From: Hyphomicrobiales bacterium
GTDB taxonomy: Bacteria; Pseudomonadota; Alphaproteobacteria; Rhizobiales; Xanthobacteraceae
NCBI GenBank assembly: GCA_026400425.1
Contig: JAPLPC010000550.1
Coordinates: 1 to 5,604 of the forward strand
Direction: 5' to 3'
Length of the DNA: 5,604 nt
Positions within the stretch are counted from its first letter, which is position 1. Each line of letters opens with the position of its first letter. Made by a program: the position numbers and the translations under genes. Below are positions 1 through 5,604 of this stretch, one piece after another. Under the pieces are notes generated by a model that saw only the letters and a list, made by a program, of their open reading frames with translations, was not told the origin of the DNA and ran no database searches.

Positions 1-1
1 T

Positions 2-490
2 GCCACGAAAGCCAGCGCCATCGCCGATCAGCACCGCGACGCGCTCAACGACGGCAAAGTGAAGTTCGCCGATATTCTCGCTGAGAACGATCTGGAATTG
101 GCGGTCGATCTGCTGGTGCCCTATGCGCACTGGATCACACCGGAGAGCATGGAGAAGCGCTTCGACACCTGGTTCTTCCTCGCGGAAGCGCCGCCCGAAC
201 AGGTCGGCATGCATGATGGCAAGGAGTCCACGGATTCCATCTGGCTGTCACCGCGCGAGGCGCTTGATGGCGGTACGTCCGGTCGCTTCACGCTGCCGTT
301 TCCGACCACGCGGAACCTGATCAAGCTCGGCAAGCAGCAAGGTGTCTCGGCAGCGCTCGACGATGCGCGGCTTCGTCCGGTGATTAGCGTGATGCCCATC
401 GTCACCCGCGACGGCGACAAGCGGCAGCTGCGTATTCCCATCGAAGCCGGCTATGACGGCGACGTGTTCGAGATGACGGGCGTACCGTAG
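2..490 (+). CDS. Nudix hydrolase, NUDT19/RP2-like, C-terminal part (5' end outside window)
   Basis: The frame is open from the left edge and ends with TAG at 488-490, leaving 162 visible residues. A GTG at 59 could be a start, but the coding-like frame continues upstream of it (ATKASAIADQ...), so I treat the gene as cut by the window edge. Features that suggest the family are the segment LVPYAHWITPE, then KRFDTWFFLAEAP, then E-S-T-D-S-I-W-L-S-P-R-E-A-L, and LPFPTTRNLIKL. This order is typical of the region after the Nudix box in the NUDT19/RP2-type group, whose characterised members hydrolyse nucleoside-diphosphate derivatives such as CoA esters. The Nudix box with its catalytic glutamates would lie upstream and cannot be seen, so activity and substrate are not established. 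Sequence alone gives no sign of co-function with the dehydrogenase downstream, which has its own probable promoter. Confidence 0.8.
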   Translation, partial: ATKASAIADQHRDALNDGKVKFADILAENDLELAVDLLVPYAHWITPESMEKRFDTWFFLAEAPPEQVGMHDGKESTDSIWLSPREALDGGTSGRFTLPFPTTRNLIKLGKQQGVSAALDDARLRPVISVMPIVTRDGDKRQLRIPIEAGYDGDVFEMTGVP

Positions 491-547
491 TCGTCGCTGA
501 CCGTTCCGTTTCGGCAGCCCACGCGGGCATTGCAACACACCGTGTCG

Positions 548-561
548 TGTTCGATCGGACA
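548..561. promoter_or_regulatory. Imperfect 14-bp palindrome, possible operator
   Basis: TGTTCGATCGGACA reads as an inverted repeat in which six of seven base pairs are symmetrical; only T551/G558 breaks it. It ends 12 bases before the putative -35 box of the dehydrogenase promoter, a position suited to an activator or repressor. A palindrome of this size can occur by chance in GC-rich DNA, and I cannot assign it to a known regulator. Confidence 0.2.
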
Positions 562-573
562 TCATGAGATCTG

Positions 574-601
574 TTGACGCTCAAAATCATGTGGGTAAGA
601 T
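574..601 (+). promoter_or_regulatory. Candidate sigma70-type promoter for the PQQ-dehydrogenase
   Basis: TTGACG (574-579) matches five of six bases of the -35 consensus. After a 16-base spacer, TAAGAT (596-601) matches four of six bases of the -10 consensus. Transcription would start near 608, giving a leader of about 30 bases that includes the GGGAG ribosome binding site. The fit supports a translation start at 640 rather than at the in-frame TTG at 574, which would lie inside the -35 box. Box assignment is by eye. Confidence 0.35.
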
Positions 602-625
602 TTTCCGAGGCCCGCCAGAGGCCAT

Positions 626-630
626 GGGAG
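626..630 (+). promoter_or_regulatory. Ribosome binding site that decides the dehydrogenase start
   Basis: GGGAG lies nine bases before ATG 640. The other in-frame candidates (TTG 574, ATG 589, ATG 652, TTG 721) lack a comparable purine-rich site at good spacing, so 640 is preferred. Confidence 0.5.
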
Positions 631-639
631 TCGAAACGC

Positions 640-2799
640 ATGACAAACTTGATGCGCCATGACGCGTCTTCGCGTCCGTATGCCTGCGATACACCCAATT
701 CGAACAATCTCAGACATCGCTTGAATGGGCGCGCCGCAAAGCGCGGCGCTGCAATCCTCGCCGTGATCGGCAGTCTGATGATCGGCGGCGCGGCCCTCGC
801 ACAGACCAAGGGCTCCGCCGAACACATCAAGGCCGTGACATCGGCCATCGACAGCGCGGCCATCAAGGCCAACGGCGCGACGACGAAGGACTGGCCGACC
901 TACGGCCTCGATTACGCCGAGACGCGTTTCAGCAAGCTCGACCAGATCAATGCGTCCAACGTCAAGGACATCGGGCTGGTGTGGAGCTACAGTCTGGAAT
1001 CCATCCGCGGCGTCGAGGCCACGCCGCTGGTGGTGGATGGCATCATGTATGTGACGGCGCCGTGGAGCGTCGTTCATGCCGTCGATACGCGCACCGGCAA
1101 GCGGATCTGGACGTTCGATCCAGGGGTCGATCGCGAAAAGGGCTATCGTGGCTGCTGCGACGTCGTGAACCGCGGCGTCGCGCTCTACAAGGGCAAGGTG
1201 TTCGTCGGTGCCTATGACGGCCGGTTGATCGCCATCGATGCGGCGACGGGCCAGAAGGCGTGGGAAAAGGACACGGTCATCGACCGCAAGATGTCCTACA
1301 CTATCACCGGTGCGCCGCGCGTGTTCAACGGCAAGGTGGTGATCGGCAATGGCGGCGCCGAATACGGCGTGCGCGGCTATGTCACCGCTTACGATGCCGA
1401 GAACGGCGACCAGAAGTGGCGCTGGTTCACGGTGCCAGGTGATCCCGCCAAACCGTTTGAAGATGAGTCCATGGCGGCCGCGGCGAAGACGTGGGATCCG
1501 GCCGGCAAATACTGGGTCAATGGCGGCGGCGGTTCGGCTTGGGACACCATCACCTTCGATCCCGAACTCAACATGGTTTATATCGGCACCGGCAACGGCT
1601 CGCCGTGGAACCGGCATATCCGCAGCCCGGCCGGCGGCGACAATCTCTATCTCGGCTCGATTGTCGCGCTGAATGCGGATACCGGAAAATATCTCTGGCA
1701 CTATCAGGAGACTCCCGGCGACAATTGGGACTACACATCGACCCAGCCGATGATCCTCGCCGACATCACCATCGACGGCCAGCCGCGCAAGGTGGTGCTG
1801 CATGCGCCGAAGAATGGCTTCTTCTTCGTCATCGATCGCACCAACGGCAAATTCATCTCGGCCAAGAACTTCGTCGATGTGAACTGGGCGACCGGCTACG
1901 ACGCCAATGGCCGTCCGATCGAGGTCGCCGAGGCGCGTTCGCCGGATAAGTCGTTCGACAGCATTCCCGGTGCGTTCGGTGCGCACAACTGGCACCCGAT
2001 GTCGTTCAATCCGCAGACCGGTCTGGTCTATCTGCCGGCGCAGGGGATTCCGATCAATCTCACGGGCGAAAAGAAGTTCGTGCAGAACGATCCCGGCCCG
2101 TTCAAATATGCGGCCACGACCGGCTGGAACATCGGCTTCACGCTCAACACCTGGGACCCGGTCAAGCAGAAGGAAGCCTGGCGGGCCGAATACGTCGCGC
2201 CATGGAATGGCGGCACGTTGACCACGGCGGGAAATCTCGTGTTCCAGGGCACGGCTGACGGGCGCTTCGTCGCCTACAATGCCAAGACCGGCGAGAAACT
2301 GTGGGAGTCGCCCGTCGGCACGGGTGCGGTGGCGGCGCCCTCGACCTATGAGGTGGATGGCAAGCAGTACGTCTCCATCGCGGTCGGCTGGGGTGGCGTG
2401 TTCGGCATCACCCAGCGCGCGACCGATCGGGAAGGGCCGGGCACGGTCTACACCTTCGCCGTCGGTGGCAAAGCGCCGCTGCCGGAGTTCACCAAGTACC
2501 AGATCGGCAATCTGCTCAAGGGCGTGAAATACGACCCGAAGGATGTGCCGGAAGGCACGGCGATCTATGTCAGCGCCTGCGCCGCCTGTCATGGCGTCCC
2601 CGGCGTGGACAAGGGCGGCAACGTGCCCAATCTCGGCTATGTGGCGCCGGAGATCATCTCCAATCTCAAGGACATCGTGTTCAACGGCCCCTACAAGGAC
2701 AAGGGCATGCCGGATTTTACCGGCAAGCTGACCGAAGCGGACGTGACCAAGATCCAGGCCTTCATTCAGGGGACCGCGGACGCCGTTCGGCCGAAGTGA
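640..2799 (+). CDS. PQQ-dependent quinohemoprotein alcohol dehydrogenase (type II), periplasmic
   Basis: From ATG 640 the product has 719 residues, normal for quinohemoprotein alcohol dehydrogenases. Such enzymes oxidise primary or secondary alcohols (sometimes aldehydes) in the periplasm using PQQ and pass electrons to a fused heme c. A Sec signal is visible: a basic stretch, hydrophobic core AAILAVIGSLMIGGA, and likely cleavage after ALA at residue 54. The propeller domain shows the vicinal disulfide Cys172-Cys173 (RGCCDVVNRG), Glu241 (GGAE) and Asn319 (GTGNGS) as metal ligands, catalytic Asp364 in GDNWDYTST, and Lys391 (PKNGFFFVIDR) facing PQQ. The cytochrome domain has CAACHG (Cys647, Cys650, His651) and probable axial Met690 in KGMPDF. 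Thr366 sits where lanthanide enzymes carry an extra Asp, so calcium is the expected metal. The n-region before the signal core is long (about 35 residues); TTG 721 would give a more typical signal but has no clear ribosome binding site. The substrate cannot be read from the sequence, and no PQQ synthesis gene or partner cytochrome is in the window. Confidence 0.93.
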   Translation: MTNLMRHDASSRPYACDTPNSNNLRHRLNGRAAKRGAAILAVIGSLMIGGAALAQTKGSAEHIKAVTSAIDSAAIKANGATTKDWPTYGLDYAETRFSKLDQINASNVKDIGLVWSYSLESIRGVEATPLVVDGIMYVTAPWSVVHAVDTRTGKRIWTFDPGVDREKGYRGCCDVVNRGVALYKGKVFVGAYDGRLIAIDAATGQKAWEKDTVIDRKMSYTITGAPRVFNGKVVIGNGGAEYGVRGYVTAYDAENGDQKWRWFTVPGDPAKPFEDESMAAAAKTWDPAGKYWVNGGGGSAWDTITFDPELNMVYIGTGNGSPWNRHIRSPAGGDNLYLGSIVALNADTGKYLWHYQETPGDNWDYTSTQPMILADITIDGQPRKVVLHAPKNGFFFVIDRTNGKFISAKNFVDVNWATGYDANGRPIEVAEARSPDKSFDSIPGAFGAHNWHPMSFNPQTGLVYLPAQGIPINLTGEKKFVQNDPGPFKYAATTGWNIGFTLNTWDPVKQKEAWRAEYVAPWNGGTLTTAGNLVFQGTADGRFVAYNAKTGEKLWESPVGTGAVAAPSTYEVDGKQYVSIAVGWGGVFGITQRATDREGPGTVYTFAVGGKAPLPEFTKYQIGNLLKGVKYDPKDVPEGTAIYVSACAACHGVPGVDKGGNVPNLGYVAPEIISNLKDIVFNGPYKDKGMPDFTGKLTEADVTKIQAFIQGTADAVRPK

Positions 2800-2826
2800 C
2801 GATAGCGCTCCGGTCACGCTAGAAAC

Positions 2827-2864
2827 CATATCGGGCGGCTGCAGACATCCTGCCGCCCGATATG
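2827..2864 (+). terminator. Strong hairpin after the PQQ-dehydrogenase, probable terminator
   Basis: CATATCGGGCGGC (2827-2839) and GCCGCCCGATATG (2852-2864) form a perfect 13-bp stem with a 12-base loop. The hairpin begins 27 bases after the dehydrogenase stop. The sequence after it (CTTCCCCTTCC) is pyrimidine-rich but is not a proper U-run, so it is either a weak intrinsic terminator or an mRNA 3'-end stabilising structure. It separates the dehydrogenase from the kinase gene. Confidence 0.6.
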
Positions 2865-2865
2865 C

Positions 2866-2893
2866 TTCCCCTTCCAACAAGTCGGGATATATT
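2866..2893 (+). promoter_or_regulatory. Weak candidate promoter for the kinase gene
   Basis: TATATT at 2888-2893 matches five of six bases of a -10 box. The matching -35 position (TTCCCC, 2866-2871, 16-base spacer) is poor. Transcription would start near 2900, just ahead of AGGAGA at 2903-2908. The kinase needs a promoter of its own if the hairpin terminates the upstream transcript. Confidence 0.22.
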
Positions 2894-2902
2894 GGGATCG
2901 TC

Positions 2903-2908
2903 AGGAGA
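2903..2908 (+). promoter_or_regulatory. Ribosome binding site for the kinase gene
   Basis: AGGAGA lies 13 bases before ATG 2922. The spacing is somewhat long, but no other start fits better. An ATG at 2862 lies within the hairpin stem and has no ribosome binding site. Confidence 0.4.
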
Positions 2909-2921
2909 CCGATCCCGCATC

Positions 2922-4550
2922 ATGCCTTCCGCCATCTCGGCATTTCTCGACAAGGCCCGATCGTCGTCGCTCTCGATCGGGCAACTGACATTCAGCGGAT
3001 TTCTCTGCGTGCTGGCGGTCATTTTCGTGATGGGCGTCGCCAATGTCGTCGCCGTCCGGCACATCGATACGACCTTCGCCGAGTTGCAGCGTCTGCAAAC
3101 CGTCGGCGATCTCGCCGAAGACATCGATCGTCGCTTGAGCAGCCTGCGGCTTGCCGCCCGCGATTACGTCACCGACCCCAATGCGCAGCCGGAAAAAGTG
3201 TCCGAAGCGGCGGCGTCGCTCGGCGATCTTCTCAAAAAGACCCGGATCGAACTGGCGCCGGATCAGCGCGACATGATCGATGGAGTCGATGAGCGATTGA
3301 CGACTTATCGGCGCGGCATCGCCGAACTCACGGTCCTGATCGCGCGTCGCAGCGACTTGCTGGCCACGCTGCCGCCGCTGCGCCGGAATTTCGAGGACGC
3401 CGTGCCCGATGTCGCCAATACGGCAGGCGCCAAGCGCATGTTTCGGGCGCAGAACGAAATTGCAGCGGCGCTGCTCGCGCGCGATGCCATGCATGCCGAG
3501 CAGGCGGCGCGCGAACTGCGTGCTCTGCCGATCACGACGCCGGCGCTGCGTGCGGCGGCCGATGCCTATGCGGATGCGATCATCGCGGTGTCGACCACCG
3601 AACGGCAGATTGCCGATCTCGACCGCGAGGTGCTCGGCACCGAAGGGCAGCAGATCGGCCGGGTGACGAATCTGCTGCGCGAGTTGAGCACCCGCCGCGG
3701 GCGTCACCTCTCGAATGAATTCGCAAAGACGCTGACCGAAGCGCGCTGGCAGAGCATCGCGCTCGGCATCGCCGGCGTGCTGATCGGGCTGATGGCCGCG
3801 CTGTTCGTGGTACGGCGGATCGTACGGCCGCTGAGAGCCATCGCGCGTGCGATCCGCGCGCTGGCCGGCGGCCGACAGAAGACCGAGATTCCGGCCACCA
3901 AGCTCAACAACGAGATCGGCGACATCGCCCGGGCGGCGGAGGTGTTCCGGCAGACGCTGGTGGAGGCCGATGCGGCACGCGAGGCCGCGGTGCAGGCGCT
4001 GTCCGAGCGGCGCCTCGCGGAAGAGAGCTATCGCAAACTGTTCGAGGGCTCGATCGACGGCATCTATGTAACCACGCCGGCCGGTGCCTTGCTCAATGCC
4101 AATCCCGCTTTGGCGCGGATGATGGGGTTCGACACCCCGGACGAACTGATCCAGGCGACATTGGACATCCCACGCAGCATCTATGTCGACCCCGATGCGC
4201 GCCTGGAATATCAGCGCCGCATGGAGCAAGACGGCATGGTGCGGGAGTTCGAGTATCAGGTCTATCAGCGCGAGCGGACGATCCTGTGGTTGTCCGACAG
4301 CGCCACGGCCGTGCGCGATCAGAACGGCGTCGTCGTGCGCTACGAAGGCGCGGTGCGCGACATCACCAATCAGAAACGCGCCGAAGCGGCCGTGCGCGAG
4401 GGCCGCCGCCTGTTGCAGCAGGTGATCGACACCGTACCCGCGGTGATCAACGTCAAGAATACCGATCTGCGCTACGTGCTGATGAACCGCTACATGTTAC
4501 GGCGCCGCGAAGACCGACGAACACGGCAAGCGTGTGCTGGCCACCAATGA
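2922..4550 (+). CDS. Sensor half of the split histidine kinase (TM-periplasmic-TM-HAMP-PAS-partial PAS)
   Basis: From ATG 2922 the open frame has 542 residues. Residues about 24-46 form TM1 (core FLCVLAVIFVMGVANVV). Residues 47-277 form a largely helical, charge-rich periplasmic sensor region that I do not recognise as a named ligand-binding fold. Residues 278-297 form TM2 (IALGIAGVLIGLMAALFVV). A HAMP domain follows, with R-R-I-V-R-P-L and a later N-E-I-G-D-I-A-R-A motif at about 298-345. A short coiled coil leads to the first PAS domain at about 367-486 (ESYRKLFEGSIDGIYV... to YEGAVRDITNQKRAE). A second PAS starts at about 495 (QQVIDTVPAVINVKNTDLRY) and is cut at about residue 525; the final 17 residues are out-of-frame sequence. 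If translated, it would be a membrane sensor without a kinase. Confidence 0.7.
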   Translation: MPSAISAFLDKARSSSLSIGQLTFSGFLCVLAVIFVMGVANVVAVRHIDTTFAELQRLQTVGDLAEDIDRRLSSLRLAARDYVTDPNAQPEKVSEAAASLGDLLKKTRIELAPDQRDMIDGVDERLTTYRRGIAELTVLIARRSDLLATLPPLRRNFEDAVPDVANTAGAKRMFRAQNEIAAALLARDAMHAEQAARELRALPITTPALRAAADAYADAIIAVSTTERQIADLDREVLGTEGQQIGRVTNLLRELSTRRGRHLSNEFAKTLTEARWQSIALGIAGVLIGLMAALFVVRRIVRPLRAIARAIRALAGGRQKTEIPATKLNNEIGDIARAAEVFRQTLVEADAAREAAVQALSERRLAEESYRKLFEGSIDGIYVTTPAGALLNANPALARMMGFDTPDELIQATLDIPRSIYVDPDARLEYQRRMEQDGMVREFEYQVYQRERTILWLSDSATAVRDQNGVVVRYEGAVRDITNQKRAEAAVREGRRLLQQVIDTVPAVINVKNTDLRYVLMNRYMLRRREDRRTRQACAGHQ

Positions 4551-5538
4551 CGGCCTCGGCTTTTACGAGGAAGAGTATCGCGACGCCGCCGGCGTGATGC
4601 GGCAATGGCTCGTCAACAAGCTGCCGCTGCTGCGCGCCGACGGCGCAATCGAGAACATCGTCACGGTGGCGCTGGATATCGGCGAACGCAAGCGCAGCGA
4701 ACAGGAGATGCGCAAGGCCCGCGATGCGGCCGAAGCTGCGCTGCGTAACCTGCGCGAGACCCAGAATTCACTGATCGAAGCCGAGAAACTGGCGGCGCTC
4801 GGGCGGCTCGTTGCCGGCGTGGCGCATGAAGTCAACAATCCCGTCGGTATCAGCCTGACCGTGGCCTCGTCGCTGGAACGGCGCGTCGCCCGTTTCGGCG
4901 AGGAGGTGGCGCGCGGCGATTTGCGGCGATCCGCCTTGAACGAGTTCATCGAAGCCAATCGCGATGCGGCCTCGCAACTGGTCGCCAATCTCAACCGGGC
5001 GGCCGAACTGATCCAGTCGTTCAAGCAGGTGGCGGCCGATCGCAATTATTCCGATCAGCGGGTGTTCGACCTCGCCGATCTCACCGAGCAGGTGGTGATG
5101 AGTCTGAAGCCGGGACTGCGCAAGCAGAAGCTGGCGCTTTCGGTCGAGTGCCAGCCGAACCTGACCATGAACAGCTATCCCGGTCCATACGGTCAGGTGA
5201 TCACCAACTTGCTGCTGAACGCGGTGGCCCATGCATTCCCCGGTGGGGAAGGCGGTGCGGTCGAGATCAAGGTGCAGGAAGCCGGCGCCGATCACGTCGA
5301 GATCTTGTTTTCGGACGACGGAATCGGGATGACGCCGGAGGTGAGGCGCCGCGCCTTCGATCCGTTCTTCACGACGCGGCGCGATCAGGGCGGCACGGGG
5401 CTGGGACTGCATATCGTCTACAGCATCGTCACCAGTCGGCTGGGCGGCCGCCTGCATCTGCAGTCGGAGCCGGGGCACGGTACGCGCATCCAGATCATCC
5501 TGCCGCGCACCGCGCCGCTCGAGGTTGCCGCGGAATAG
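4534..5538 (+). CDS. Catalytic half of the split histidine kinase (end of PAS, HisKA, HATPase_c)
   Basis: The in-frame coding sequence extends back to about 4498; the first possible start is GTG 4534, which would give 334 residues. Residues 1-50 are the end of a PAS domain with its C-terminal extension (FYEEEYRDAAG, then VTVALDIGERKR). A coiled coil (50-80) leads to HisKA with H-box EKLAALGRLVAGVAHEVNNP; His98 is the phosphorylation site. HATPase_c follows with an N-box around Asn225/Asn229 (NLLLNAVAHAF), G1 DDGIGM (261-266), F-box FDPFF (275-279) and G2 GGTGLGL (286-292). All catalytic motifs are intact, so this half could still be a soluble kinase if it were made. The HEVNNP H-box and GTGLGL pattern resemble NtrB/DctB-like (HPK4) kinases. 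No ribosome binding site precedes GTG 4534; translation could only come from reinitiation after the overlapping stop at 4548-4550, which I consider unlikely to be efficient. Confidence 0.7.
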   Translation: MLATNDGLGFYEEEYRDAAGVMRQWLVNKLPLLRADGAIENIVTVALDIGERKRSEQEMRKARDAAEAALRNLRETQNSLIEAEKLAALGRLVAGVAHEVNNPVGISLTVASSLERRVARFGEEVARGDLRRSALNEFIEANRDAASQLVANLNRAAELIQSFKQVAADRNYSDQRVFDLADLTEQVVMSLKPGLRKQKLALSVECQPNLTMNSYPGPYGQVITNLLLNAVAHAFPGGEGGAVEIKVQEAGADHVEILFSDDGIGMTPEVRRRAFDPFFTTRRDQGGTGLGLHIVYSIVTSRLGGRLHLQSEPGHGTRIQIILPRTAPLEVAAE

Positions 5539-5576
5539 CCCGGGCTCGGATCGACCAGGCCGGACGCCGGTGCGTG

Positions 5577-5604
5577 CTATTTTTCGGCGTCGGCGAGCTT
5601 GCGC
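5577..5604 (-). CDS. Possible C-terminal end of a convergent gene (cut by right edge)
   Basis: On the minus strand the bases read ...CGC AAG CTC GCC GAC GCC GAA AAA TAG, giving RKLADAEK and a stop at 5579-5577. The codons suit a GC-rich genome and the position 38 bases after the kinase stop suits a convergent neighbour. Only eight codons are visible, so this is a guess from composition and layout and no function can be named. Confidence 0.3.

Larger units (their letters stand above)
491..639 (+). other. Intergenic region between Nudix gene and PQQ-dehydrogenase gene
   Basis: This stretch of about 150 bases has no convincing small gene. It contains a weak 5-bp inverted repeat (AACAC at 534-538 with GTGTT at 547-551), an imperfect palindrome at 548-561, a probable promoter at 574-601 and the dehydrogenase ribosome binding site at 626-630. 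No strong terminator for the Nudix gene is visible, so read-through from that gene is possible. Confidence 0.5.
2922..5538 (+). pseudogene. Sensor histidine kinase gene interrupted by a frame-shifting lesion in its second PAS domain
   Basis: One kinase gene is split over two frames. The first frame is coding-like up to about 4496 (...DLRYVLMNRYM), then turns into arginine-rich nonsense and stops at TGA 4548-4550. Kinase-like coding resumes in the next frame at about TAC 4498 (YGAAKTDEHGKRVLATNDG...) and runs to TAG 5536-5538. Joined at the lesion, the protein would have about 870 residues. In PAS domains of this type, the NRY motif and a later YGA motif are normally separated by about two dozen residues holding the G-x-x-x-E-E-A-x-G-R-T helix region; here that segment is absent. 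A net deletion of 3n+2 bases fits both the gap and the shift. Sensor and phosphotransfer halves would be made apart, so signalling is probably lost. The rest is free of stops, so the lesion is recent or an assembly error. Confidence 0.75.

Noticed and set aside
1720..1740. Lanthanide-dependent (XoxF-type) methanol dehydrogenase
   Set aside because: The fused cytochrome c domain and Thr in place of the extra Asp fit the type II quinohemoprotein group instead.
562..2880. 772-codon open frame on the minus strand across the whole dehydrogenase gene
   Set aside because: It mirrors the codon-bias pattern of the real gene (G/C third positions avoid antisense stops), its translation is arginine/aspartate/valine-rich with no recognisable domain, and the plus-strand protein has every family motif.
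2901..4229. 442-codon minus-strand open frame opposite the kinase sensor half
   Set aside because: Same antisense shadow effect; the composition (R, G, Q, H rich) is not protein-like and no domain is recognisable.
4485..4550. Programmed ribosomal frameshifting joining the two kinase halves
   Set aside because: There is no slippery heptamer or clear stimulatory structure at the junction, and the joined protein would still lack the middle of the PAS domain.
4768..5478. 236-codon minus-strand open frame opposite the kinase catalytic half
   Set aside because: Antisense shadow of HisKA/HATPase_c coding sequence, with no motif of its own.
5553..5584. Terminator after the kinase (CCGG-ACG-CCGG followed by a run of five T)
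   Set aside because: The stem is only 4-5 bp and the T run is eight or more bases away and likely part of the final codons of the convergent gene, so it is not convincing.

Overview
The window looks like a piece of an alphaproteobacterial chromosome, most likely from the Bradyrhizobium/Rhodopseudomonas/Afipia group (Rhizobiales). The grounds are high GC with strong G/C third-position bias, long antisense open frames caused by that bias, and the style of the encoded proteins. This placement is by recognition only; no database was searched. I see no RNA gene, CRISPR array, insertion sequence or phage gene.

Layout, left to right. Positions 2-490 (+) are the C-terminal part of a NUDT19/RP2-like Nudix hydrolase whose start lies outside the window. 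A gap of about 150 bases holds an imperfect palindrome and a plausible sigma70-type promoter. Positions 640-2799 (+) encode an exported type II quinohemoprotein alcohol dehydrogenase: a PQQ-binding eight-bladed propeller fused to a C-terminal cytochrome c domain. A perfect 13-bp inverted repeat (2827-2864) follows it and probably ends its transcript. Positions 2922-5538 (+) carry a membrane-bound sensor histidine kinase (two TM segments, HAMP, two PAS domains, HisKA, HATPase_c). Its reading frame is broken at about 4491-4500, inside the second PAS domain. At the right edge (5577-5604, minus) there may be the last codons of a convergent gene.

How the parts may work together: the dehydrogenase would oxidise an alcohol or aldehyde in the periplasm and pass electrons through its own heme to the respiratory chain. 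Kinases beside PQQ-dehydrogenase genes in other bacteria sometimes control them, so this kinase may once have sensed a related signal. No response regulator is visible, and the terminator-like hairpin separates the two transcription units, so the link is only positional.

The most notable observation is the broken kinase. The sensor half and the catalytic half lie in different frames, and about two dozen residues expected in the middle of the second PAS domain seem to be missing. This points to a frame-shifting deletion (a recent pseudogene, or a split gene) rather than a one-base sequencing error. I found no evidence of a wholly new biological system; the rest is ordinary chromosomal content.
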